A program made the translations under genes and the position numbers. From positions 7,175,001 through 7,239,000 of the forward strand of contig NC_091108.1 of the NCBI RefSeq assembly GCF_024713975.1: a stretch of 64,000 nt of DNA. The letters run 5' to 3'. Positions 53,359-63,278 of the stretch are shown here, piece by piece. This stretch comes from Paralichthys olivaceus. Its lineage: Eukaryota > Chordata > Actinopteri > Pleuronectiformes > Paralichthyidae. Each line of letters opens with the position of its first letter. The stretch's first letter is position 1. Below the pieces are notes generated by a model, which was not told the origin of the DNA, ran no database searches, and worked only from the letters and a program-made list of their open reading frames with translations.

Positions 53359-54917
53359 TTAATGTATATCATTAACAAGTCTGTGGAGGGCAGGTGACTT
53401 TGTGTCATTGTTGGCAAAGCAGCTACACTTGCAAGACTGAATCATCATCACCATCCTGCTGAAAGTTTCTCCATTTTTGCATCTGAAGCGCACGGCTATC
53501 GTCTGAGTCCGATGCGGCCTGCAGCATCTCAGCCCCTCTGAGCACGACCCGCAGTTTCTGGGCTGGAACTTTTTCAGGCTACGACAACCTGAGCGGGAGA
53601 GTTTTACAGGGCGGCCGGCCTTTTCCATGTGGTTGCACCTCTGACCTTTCTGTGAGAAGAGAGATAGTTCTCAAAATTGCAATTCAAGGAGAATAATTTG
53701 TATTCTGCAAAGGATGCTAACTGCTGCAACACGTTATGAAATAATCAGGCTGTGTCTAAGCTATAAATACTGGATATAAAATATTTGGGGTGTACCTTCA
53801 ATCTGACGGAGGTCATGTGTTTGTGGGGGGGAACTTTACAGATCCGAGTCTCTTTCACGAGTTTGCACTGAGTATTGTTGTTGGTCAGCCTGGTGGACAC
53901 TCCGGTGCCACGGGAATTGGAGCAGGGTGACCAGGCCGTAGTTTGAGACACACACTTGAATCCTCTGGCAAAGATGTGGCTCACTGGGTGACTCCTGAAG
54001 GCTGGTCAGTGGAAAATGTAAACATTTTAGATGACACAACACATAATTTGATGAAATTGTTCAAGATAATCAAAGAATTTCATTTTGACGTATCTACATA
54101 TTTAATTTCACACGTTTCCTTGGCTTCTCAAAGCCTCCATCAATCACTCACCTGCTGAAAGCTCAGATTCTCCTCTCCACACAGGGGCCAACTCATACTG
54201 GTTGGTTAAGTCGTTTTCAAGCATTCTGTATTTGCTGTCCTTCTTTCTGTGATTCTTCAGTGGAGAAATCTCTTCCTTGGGGCAGACTAGTTGTTCGCAG
54301 CACCGTCCTGGCACCTTGACCCTTTTGGGTTTGGCACAACCCAGTTTGGGCAGCATGAGCTCACGTGGGCACAGAGAGACACATCCCACAGCCCCATCCA
54401 TGCAAGTGCACTGGTGTTTGCAGTTCGGACGGAAGATTTCTCCATTCTGGTAAATCTTGTTGTTGTACTCGCAAGTTCTTCCATCTGATTTAGCTGTTTT
54501 AAAGAAACAGGAGTAGAGAGTCTCAAAATAATAACTTTATATTGAGTGAATTGATTGAAAAAAAAAGATAAAGAGAACCAACCTCGACAGATGCCTTTAG
54601 CAGAATCATATCCACCTCCAAAGTTGCACTCCAGTCCCTTCGTGTGGTCACATGGCTGCGAGGTGTTGCAGTCTTCAAAAAGCTGCCGAACACAAACCTT
54701 ACAGCATCCACATCTGTCCAGCATGAGACTGACTCCGGCTGCACATGTGGGGATGTCAAGGGGACAGTGACAGTCCTTTGGGCACGAGGCCGACACCTGA
54801 ATCAGACAATTCCAATCTAAAAGTGACCAACAGCCCAAAACACAACATGTGAATGAACAGTGATTATTTCCTCACCATTGTAATGCAGAGGATCCCGGCA
54901 AAGATTTTCCACATCAT
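53359..54917 (-). CDS. ccn1-like: CCN family matricellular protein, CCN1 (CYR61)-like
   Basis: Five exons on the minus strand, one per domain: 54917-54876 (signal peptide), 54796-54583 (IGFBP-like), 54493-54152 (von Willebrand factor C), 54001-53796 (thrombospondin type 1) and 53649-53359 (C-terminal cystine knot). Phases join to give 364 aa; human CCN1 is 381. The N-terminus [14 protein letters not shown] is hydrophobic and fits secretion. The stretches [23 protein letters not shown]-type [14 protein letters not shown] and [16 protein letters not shown] identify CCN1 rather than CCN2 or CCN3. CCN1 is a heparin- and integrin-binding immediate-early protein acting in matrix, vessels and wounds, and a YAP/SRF target. 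Oddities: in the TSP1 domain two conserved cysteines are replaced (Arg230 in CSNSRG, His259 in VPPHK), and the IGFBP motif reads RCGCCKVC instead of GCGCCKVC. Teleosts have several ccn1 paralogues; this is more likely a ccn1-like duplicate than the main copy. Confidence 0.92.
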
Positions 54918-55017
54918 CAGAAGTTGAAGTTGTCTCTCATGAGTGAACAACTTTCTGTCTATTTATTCTAATACCAGACCTGACGGCGAGTTGAGGAGTG
55001 CTGGCTCTTCCCATCTC

Positions 55018-55025
55018 CTTTTATA
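55018..55025 (-). promoter_or_regulatory. TATA box of the ccn1-like gene
   Basis: TATAAAAG on the minus strand about 100 bp upstream of the ATG, implying transcription start near 54,990 and a short 5' UTR. A strong TATA box fits the inducible, immediate-early expression known for CCN1. Confidence 0.65.
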
Positions 55026-55029
55026 CGTT

Positions 55030-58000
55030 CAGAAAAAGTGTCCTGAAACATATGATCAGAATGCTTCTCCCAGCGTCCTCCCAGAAGCCTCAAGAGAAGC
55101 CGACCCTCCTCCTCCTTTCATTCAGTGAGCCAAGAACCACCCTGTCTGATTTCCACTCTGCCAGGACTCTCTCTCCAATTCATCCATTTTCATATCTGTT
55201 TTATTATCCGAGAGGAAATCCTAAATGAAAGAAAGAAAAAGAAAAGAAAACAATGAAATATTATATAATATTATAAAATATATAATAAAAAAAAAAAATT
55301 GGCAGAATTGACTCTATCAACTTGTGCTTTTTATAGTGGAAACTGATCATTTATTAGATTGTTCACATGATTATTTTAATTTAAAACTCATTTCTGCTTT
55401 ATATGTAAAAGCCTTATTCATTCTATCAAGCTGCTTTTTTGTTGGGTTCTTTTGTATAGAAACAATATGTTTCTTCTCTTCTTCTCCTCCAGGTTTTTGA
55501 TATAAAAGATATTAACCTTGATGATGATGAAACCTTTCCTGGTTAGATCAAGTGGGTAGCAATAAAGTACTGAGTAGTTTTGTTAAGGCCAAAAAAGAAA
55601 AAACAAAAGCACGAATAACATTAATACCTGAAGTATTTCATCATCAGCCTCCATACATGCCAGAGCAGCCCCACACAGGACTCAACATCGGGGAACCACA
55701 AGTTCTGATATAAATATTGAAGAGAAGCTACATATTTCTATGACCAACTGAATTTCTATCTCAGACGAAACCGTGTTTAGACTGCCGCCCCTTGTCTTTG
55801 CTGGGCGATTGTGTTTTCTAACTTTGCGTGCTTTTAAATTCACAGATTCCATTAGGGTGTGCGTGGATTAGAGTTTGCTCAGATTCAATATTGAATCTCT
55901 TTGTATCCTTTGTTTGGTCTGAATGAGAAACATGCACACACAGAAACAAGAAAGCAAAAAGAAAGCTTGAGCGACGCCTGCGGCAACATTCCTCTCAGGA
56001 TGAACGTTGCAGGTCTCTTTGAAACAGCTGCCAGGATAAAAAAGCTTCTTCTTTTATCTACATCAAAGAACAATGAAAACGATCAGGGAAAGAATAAAAA
56101 AATCGTTCCTTTCATTTCAACCTGTGTGAACAAGAGGCCGACCAGGGAAGACAGGCACATCCTCCATCTTATCTAACTGAGGTATCCAGAGCCAGTTTGA
56201 GTCAGAGCCAGCTCAGGCAGATGAGGAGCAAACATGCGTGAGCTGGGTCCGTCCACTGATTCCTGGAAATCGCTGAGTGTTGTGTTGTTTTAATCTCCAT
56301 AGACATTGCACATACCAGCCACTGCCAACCAAATGACCAATAGGGAAAGTTTAAGTGCAACAGGTGATTTGCTAATGCTACCAGGTGAGCAAGCAGGCAT
56401 CCGCATGCACTACATCTCATGAACGTGATTCCACAGGCTCTTGATTCCACAGGCTCGTGATTCCACAGGCTCGGCTAACCTAAAATGCTATCTAGCATGG
56501 AAAATGCTATAGGCTAGCTCTTTTCAGTCAAAGGTGTTCCCTGGGCTTCTTTCTGGACTGGCTTTTCAAGGTTGAACTTTTTAAGGCTAAAGATTTAGGG
56601 CAGGGGGAAACACATGTTTGCTAATTTCATAAATTGAGAAAAGGTCAACAAAATTAAACTCACATAGATTAATTTTGGTCACACAAACAAATCTGCACTA
56701 AAGGGGAGATTTTAAATGCTGCATCTTGGAAATAATTGTGCGGAAGAAGTAATTGTTCCTGCTAAGTAGAGCCAATCGTGGTGTAAATCATATATCTCTT
56801 GGAAAGAAAACAAATGTATAATGTACCAAATAAGAATTAAACATTAATGAATTAAAAGACCACATTTTACGTGGTTTCCCTCATCTTGCTGCTGAGTTCC
56901 TGTGGTCATCCATTGCAACTGTAAAGATTGATTTACTTATTTTATAAGAGACATTATGCAACATTTACCCATCCTGCAGATGATCCTGTTATGGAGACAA
57001 GGCCTTTGTTGTCTTTGTTATCCCCTTCTACTCTATACTCTGAGCCATCCTACTGTAATTACATTAGTCCACATGTAGTTGTCCCTTGGACATGATGGGA
57101 CATTAATGGGATGTGGAGACGGTGGGTGGGCAGATGGTCGAGATGATGACCAGTTGGAGAAAAGAAGAAACACATATAAACAGGTAATTTTTGCGATAAT
57201 GTAAAGATTCATGCTAATCTCTAATGTGTAAATCCACAGTGGGTCTGAGAGAAACTCTTTCTGCTTATGTAGGAGCAGGTCATACTCTGTGCCACAGACG
57301 GGTCTAGATATGAATCCAAATCCAGTTACGTCATTTCTATAAATGATTCCCTTTGTCCGTCTTCTGTTCCCTGTGGAGCCCACTCCCGAGTCAGTACTTT
57401 GTGTTTATGTTAAAATCTCACTGCTGATTCGACATTATTTCCAGGCTTCTGCTCTCTGCTGTTCAACATGAATGAAGAGAATTAATATGAAGCCTTTTTT
57501 GGAGCATGTATTGTCAGTTTCTGCAGACGCTTTGTTGACATTTACCAAATATGTTTCTCTTGTGTAAAGAGGCTGATGTACGCACAACCTGACCTTTTAA
57601 CACCTGACATTTAAAGGGCAGTGTTTCTTTTGTAATTCTCCCCCAGAAATTACTGGGATGCATCAGCAGTCACAGTGATATCGGAGCCTGTATTTCCCCT
57701 TCTCTTTCAAACCATTATCATTACGCCGAAAAAAAAACCCCAGGGCGAAATAAACAGACTTGTGTCTGATTCCAAATAAGTAAGGATATCTCTCTGCTCG
57801 AAGATGGTGTTTTCCTGATACACAGTGCATATTAGATTGCAGAACATGACAAAACAAGCCAGACAACCATCTCCTCAGGGAGCAACTGTCCTCAAACAGA
57901 TGGTGGTATATCATGATCAGAGGGAAAGGAAAATATTGTTTTGCCATTTTACAATTTATTCAAAGTTTACTGGTCTTTGTAGGACTCCATGCTCTCTGTG

Positions 58001-58450
58001 CTCTTTTATTGTTTACAGATACTGCTAACTGCGTGAGAGCACAGGCCATGACCTTCCAGCTTCATATTAAGATCAATAAACATGGTAAACAACACAAATC
58101 AATGTTGAGCTTTGACTGGTGAGTCAAAACCATGACCTATAAAAGCACATAGGTGTTGTTATATCTGACCAATAGCGAGGCAGAGATCATTTCAAACAGC
58201 ACTAGCATATACTTACAAAATATGGAACATTTGATAAAAGATTATAAATTACTTGAGGTACTTGTAGTTGCAGTTACTAGTTACTACTTTGCAGACCAAC
58301 ATTGTACAAACAAAGTGTTTAAAACTCGTCTCTGTTGTGCTTTAGTTCCTATCCATTGTGTTGTGGCTATAATTGTGTTGCTTGTTTACCAATATGTTTA
58401 CCAGGGTTCTGAGGGCTCCCTAGAATATGTGAAATGAACTGTGTGCAGAG
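55030..58450. other. Intergenic region ccn1-like to bcl10
   Basis: Divergent promoters flank this interval. AT-rich with one minisatellite; no exon recognised. It is the most likely place for upstream enhancers of the inducible ccn1-like gene. Confidence 0.5.
56425..56472. repeat. 16-bp minisatellite, three units
   Basis: GTGATTCCACAGGCTC is repeated three times head to tail; the middle unit differs by one base. Confidence 0.95.
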
Positions 58451-58454
58451 GAGG

Positions 58455-58945
58455 TTCAGCAGCGTCACCTAGTGGAGCTCATCAGAATAACACTTCACCT
58501 GTATAAAAAAACTGACACTTGAGATCAGTTGACACAGTCTTAACTCGTCCACTAAGTTTTTATTCTTTATTCAGCTCGTTTCATTTTCTTTATAGATGCT
58601 TCTTTTTTCTTATCCTATGTTGATTCTTGTATTTGTCATCAGATTATCACTTCACCTGAATAAGAAACACTGGAAGTCAATGATCATTGTTTCTACTTGT
58701 CCACTACTTTTTGTTCTTTATTCAACCATTTGTACTGTCTTTATAACCGCTTCTTCTCTGTTGTTTTAATAATTTGTCATCTTATATTTGAAATAAAGTC
58801 ATTTTAATTCCCTTCCTGTTGAAATGTGCAACAGAAATGAACTTGTCTTGCTCGGCAGCGCCACCTAGTGGGGCTCATCAGAACAGCACTCCACCTGTAT
58901 CAGAAACACTATAAAACTTGAAATCAAGGAGCACGAGTCCGGACG
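58455..58945. repeat. Degenerate tandem repeat upstream of bcl10, about 200-bp unit
   Basis: Unit 1 runs from about 58,455 to 58,642 and unit 2 from 58,643 to 58,855; unit 2 lacks the first 30 bases. A partial unit 3 follows at 58,856-58,945. Shared pieces include CACCTAGTGG, GCTCATCAGAA, ACTTCACCTG, CTCGTCCACTA/CTTGTCCACTA, TTCTTTATTCA and ATTTGTCATC. Units 1 and 3 carry CACCTAGTGG, which on the minus strand is a CTCF-type core. Confidence 0.7.
58856..58871 (-). promoter_or_regulatory. CTCF-like site
   Basis: The minus strand reads CCACTAGGTGGCGCTG, which agrees with the vertebrate CTCF core consensus across its whole length. A weaker copy with one change (CCACTAGGTGACGCTG) lies at about 58,460-58,475. 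Binding is inferred from the motif alone. Confidence 0.5.
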
Positions 58946-59039
58946 ATGAAAGTTGTGTATCAGTGTCCCGTTGCGTTAAACGTTAATTTTAACATTTTAA
59001 AACAGAAATAAAGAGAAACTGTTTCTGCTTCTTGTCTCG

Positions 59040-59300
59040 CGCTGACCTAAAAAAAAAATCTTCCGGACACAATCAGGAAGTCCGGGAACTGTTTTTATTT
59101 CCTGTGGCTTCTAGAGACAGAGAATTTGAATGGAGAGTGGGCTCGAACTCTTTAAACGACTTATAATCATGAACCGAACCGACTGACGCTCGCTATTCAT
59201 TCATCGATGTATTGTAGCTTGTTATTTGCGGCTGATTAACGCGTTCACGTCGACACTCGTTACCCGGAACACCTGGATTTAAAGTTTGCGTGAGAGAGGA
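59040..59300 (+). promoter_or_regulatory. bcl10: bcl10 promoter and 5' UTR
   Basis: Directly upstream of the bcl10 ATG, with several ETS-type cores (CTTCCGG, AGGAAGT, TTTCCTG between about 59,060 and 59,115), no obvious TATA box, and modest CpG content after 59,150. This suits a broadly expressed gene. Exact transcription start unknown. Confidence 0.45.
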
Positions 59301-59368
59301 ATGGATGTTCCTCTGATCACTGAAGATGAGATGGCAGAGATCAAAAAAGACGTGAGTATGAAAGGTCA

Positions 59369-59408
<40 letters not shown>

Positions 59409-59507
59409 ATGGGTGGGGGGGGGGGTAATGATGTTTTTATCAGTATATGATCACACTTGGCTCAACCTTGGCCTGTGTAAGGAGGAAATGAAACACACAC
59501 ACGTGTT

Positions 59508-59541
<34 letters not shown>

Positions 59542-61191
59542 CGTGTGTGCGTGTGTTAGGATTTGTTGGCCCTATTAAAAAACATCCCCAGAAGCTGAAA
59601 GCTGGACACCAAAGAATAACTAGACCACACACTGGTTTAATCCAACACATCAAAATGGGTTTAATGATCTTTCCACATTTTGGTTCATAATAGTTCAAAT
59701 TTTCCATCAAACATAAGTTACGGTTTGGTGCCTTGCTCAAGGACACACCGGCCTGGTGTTTTGGTTACAGGTCGACCCAATCAACGGTACCGTCTGATTG
59801 TCAGTCGGTCACACACACACAATCATTTAAGCATACAGGACAAGATGGTGAATATCCCTTGTACATTCTGCACGGCACCATTTAGATGTTAGCAGGTGTT
59901 TGCCACCACCAGTATATGTATATTTGGATTTATTCTAAAGGTTCGGTGGCTTAGGCCCCGCCTTCTCACCCTTGGCCTATACCTGCATGTGCAGAGCGGG
60001 ACAGCTGAGTTGTCAAAGTGATATTTTTTAATCTCATTTATAAAACAAGCGAGAGAGAAAGTGAGATACAGAGAATGAGAAAAGTAAAAAACACAACTGA
60101 CGTTTTTCACATATTCTAAAGATATATATCTATATATACATATAGATATATATCGTATATATGCAATACTCAATACTGTACCTCTCTATTATCTCAACCA
60201 CTAAACCAGCACCTGGATTACACAAAAACTACCCAACTTCCTGTGCAAAGCCCAGATAAATGGCTCAACAGGCTCATCTTGGAGTTTGAGTAGCTGAAAT
60301 AACCCAGCATTTTTCTGAGATTTAGTTCCTTGCTCGCTTTGTTCTACTTCTTCCTCTCCTGCTATGGATTTGCCAGGTACTGACCAGACTGCGGCACTAC
60401 CTCTGTGACAAGATCAGGGCCGAGCGTCATGTCGACTTCCTGCGCTCTCGCAGGATCCTGACACGGGACGATGCAGAGGAAATCAGCTGCAGGACCACGC
60501 AGACCAAGAGGACGGCCATGTTGTTGGACATCCTTGCCGAAAATCCTCGGGGCCTGGACGTCTTGATTGATTCCATTCGGGAGATGCGCTCACAAAACTT
60601 TATCATCACCAGGATCACAGACGAGGTGCAAAAGGCCAAAAATGAGAAGATCGAGTTTCTCAAGGGTGAATAAGCCACATCATGATGAAATCTGTTGTGT
60701 TTTTTAAAATCTATTCCATATTCTTGATGGTTTTATTCAAATTCTCTCCCCACTTTCCTCTCTTTATCCATCACGCCACAGCAGGGGCTTCCAGTTCCTC
60801 TTCTGACAGCAAGCTTTGCTCTCCAAGCTCGACCAGTGACATCCCCGCAACATTTTCAAACAACTCCACCCTGCTTTTCCACCCAGACGGAGAACGAAGC
60901 CCTTCCTCCTCAGACATAGTCGGCCCACTCAACCTGCCGTTGTTACAGACAGGTGGGGACCTGTCCTCCGTGGCTGTTGCTAGCATTGCTGTAGCTTCCT
61001 CCACTACCTCCTCCAGCCTCCCGAGGCCGGGAGACCCTGGAGCTCCTCCGCTGCCCGATGATGTGATTGTTGAGTCCCCCTCCAACATAGATGTCGGAGC
61101 GTCGGGGTGCAGCAGCAGTGGCGGGGACCCAAACTTCCAGCCCCTGCGGTCGCGCTCGCTGACCCCAACGTCACACCCTAACATGTTTTAA
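59301..61191 (+). CDS. bcl10: BCL10 immune signalling adaptor (CARD protein)
   Basis: Three exons, as in human: 59301-59351, 60377-60665 and 60782-61191, giving 249 aa (human 233). The first 17 residues and exon 2 form the CARD (about residues 13-105), with conserved stretches LRHYLCDKI, AERHVDFLRS, TTQTKRTAMLLDIL and NPRGLDVLI. The rest is Ser/Thr/Pro-rich and disordered, ending LTPTSHPNMF, like the family tail. Bcl10 polymerises through its CARD downstream of CARD9/10/11/14 and recruits MALT1 to activate NF-kB; it acts in the cytoplasm. The start is the only ATG near the expected MDVPLITEDEMAEIKKD terminus. Exon 3 has a NAGNAG acceptor, so a form one residue shorter is expected. Ser/Thr-rich phosphorylation region is longer than in mammals. 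The intron 1 donor is followed by GT and G repeats. Confidence 0.96.
59372..59425. repeat. (GT)n and poly-G in bcl10 intron 1
   Basis: A GT tract followed by a G-rich run, shortly after the intron 1 donor. Confidence 0.9.
59502..59553. repeat. (GT)n microsatellite in bcl10 intron 1
   Basis: GT tract that changes into GCGCGCGTGC, a purine/pyrimidine alternation. Confidence 0.9.
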
Positions 61192-62283
61192 CCTCACACC
61201 TCAATTAGACAGTTCACATGGGACAAACTGGCACAGACCGCAATTACTCAACTCAACTCAGACACGTCCTTTTGGTGTCGCTCTTGCATGTGATTAGGGA
61301 ATTTGTGAGAAATGGCTGCACATGGAATATTGAACATGTTAGCCCTATAGTGATCAGCTTATTGCATAGAAATTACAGACATTTTGTCTCTGGGGACGGG
61401 GTCGTGTTATTACTGTAGCCAATTTGTTTCTGTAGTATTGGGATGAGGCCAAAATAATACCTTAGTTTTGAGAATATCCATATAAAGTGCATATCTTTCT
61501 AATTCACTCTTTTTAGTTAAATGTGCAAGAACTGTTCCTAAGTAAAAACAGTTTAAAGTGGAAGAAAATATTTATGTATCGACAATAAGTGTGCATACAT
61601 TTAATGCAATCTTTCAGTAATTCTTGGTTTTCTATACTCAATGAAGTTATTCGATACCACATAAAAAAATACAATCTCTGTTAATATACTATAATATAAT
61701 ATACTGGCTTTATGTCAAAAAGTCTCAAAAAAAACAAAAACTAATCAATTTCACCGAACAATGAAGAGCCATAAAGGTCTGAATTTATTATATTATTATG
61801 AATGTAACTCTTTCATTTCTCCCAACAAAGGTGTGATTTCCTGATAAACTGTATATTGTGAGGACACGGCTGCTAGTTTATGTGAAATGAGAGAAAATAT
61901 GTCACATACACTGGATTGACTACTTGAGAATAAACTATATGTCTTTCTTATAAGATCTTACGAAACGCTGTCTTTGACCAGAGCCGTGCAGCTTCAAGTG
62001 TTTTATACTTGTTTCTATGCAGCATTAAGTCAAGAAAAAGTCATTTAGATGTTTTATCACTACAGAAAATATGGTGAAATACACACAATGTACTGCTTTT
62101 TACTGTGTTAAACGTCTTGTACAATGTATCTCATACTAAAGGTTTTCTGTATGAATTTGACTTTTCTTTTGTCCTTTGTTGGTGGAAAATAACTTATTTC
62201 ATTTAGAGAAGACACATAATTGAGGTGACATTGAGAAATTGTTTATAAATTATCTGACTGGCTTTTCATAGTTCTTGATGAAT
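61192..62283. other. bcl10 3' UTR and intergenic AT-rich sequence
   Basis: No open frame of interest. Holds the AATAAA at 61,929 and several ATTTA-like pentamers; the first part is probably bcl10 3' UTR. Confidence 0.5.
61929..61934 (+). terminator. bcl10: Candidate poly(A) signal of bcl10
   Basis: AATAAA about 740 nt after the stop codon, in AT-rich sequence. A second AATAAA at 62451-62456 lies inside a repeat copy. Which is used cannot be told from the sequence. Confidence 0.4.
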
Positions 62284-62566
62284 GTTCAAAACTTAACAGT
62301 GGCACTCAGTAGAGCGCACAACAGCCCTTTTAAATTCAATTATGCTGCACCAAATTTAACACACTCATAGAAAGTTGTTCCTTAAATGTGCCTGATATTT
62401 TTCATCAATATCCATAATATCATTATTCCCTGGGAAATTGTAGCAACTTAAATAAAGTGATTAAAACATTCTTGGATCTGCACCTACTCTAAATTGAACA
62501 AGTTCTTCCTCGACATATACTACATCCTTCCACCTGGTTTTGTGGAAATCCCTTCAGTTGTGTTTG
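62284..62566 (+). mobile_element. Interspersed repeat copy between bcl10 and mcoln3
   Basis: Begins near GTGGCACTCAGTAGAGCGCA and ends near TTCCACCTGGTTTTGTGG and GGAAATCCCTTCAG, the most complete of at least four copies in the window. It supplies an AATAAA downstream of bcl10. Confidence 0.6.
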
Positions 62567-62589
62567 TGTAGTGTTGCTTATGAACAGAC

Positions 62590-62810
62590 GGGGTTGAAAA
62601 CAGAACCTCTTTGCCGTTGCACATTCAATATCAGCGTCTGGATTTGCAGCGATGGTGTGACTGTGAGCTCTGTCTGTGTTTTGGAAAAATTGGACGCAGA
62701 GGGATGTGTCATCGTGGTGACGGCTTTTGTCTGCACTGTCTCGTCCTCGCACACATCACGCCACTGTTGTACTAGTTGCTCTGCGGCTGGTGCACTGGAG
62801 GCGTCGGCAG
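62590..62810 (+). other. mcoln3: Possible non-coding first exon of mcoln3
   Basis: The coding exon of mcoln3 begins after an acceptor at 63,273 (CCCTCAG before TATTATGG), so an upstream exon must exist. The stretch ending GCGTCGGCAG followed by GTAAAT at 62,811 is the best nearby donor, and its composition is richer in GC than the flanks. The exon start and the link are guesses. Confidence 0.3.
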
Positions 62811-63278
62811 GTAAATCACTAATTTATTATTGCTATTTTATAAAATTGTATCTTAACTTTATTTAAAATTGTGGGAGTTTTATTCTCAGTAATATATGTA
62901 AATCCTAGAAAGGAGTATTTAATAGCATTTACTATGTAAGAACCTGTTTGTCGTTGGGATTTTAAATCTGCGAGCTGTGGCGGGCAGGATTCCCACAGAA
63001 TGGTAAAATGACACAGAAAAAATATTCTTAGCATTTTTTAGCTTTAGCTGCTTATTTTGATTCATTCAGTTTGCATGAGAGAGTATCTTAGTCGAGACAG
63101 AATGACATCAGCTAACTTCTGCAGGAGAACCAGTTTGATAAACATCAGAATGACTGGAATGGCTAAATCCCTTCACCTCCCCTTCGGCAAAATTCTAAAG
63201 TATGCTGAAACAAAAAAAACATATGAAGACAAGCACAACTAAAGGTGTATTCTTCTTTTCTGCACTGCCCTCAGTATT

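Noticed and set aside
60115-60170. TATA-rich palindromic stretch in bcl10 intron 1
   Set aside because: Simple AT alternation; no evidence of a promoter or a structured RNA.
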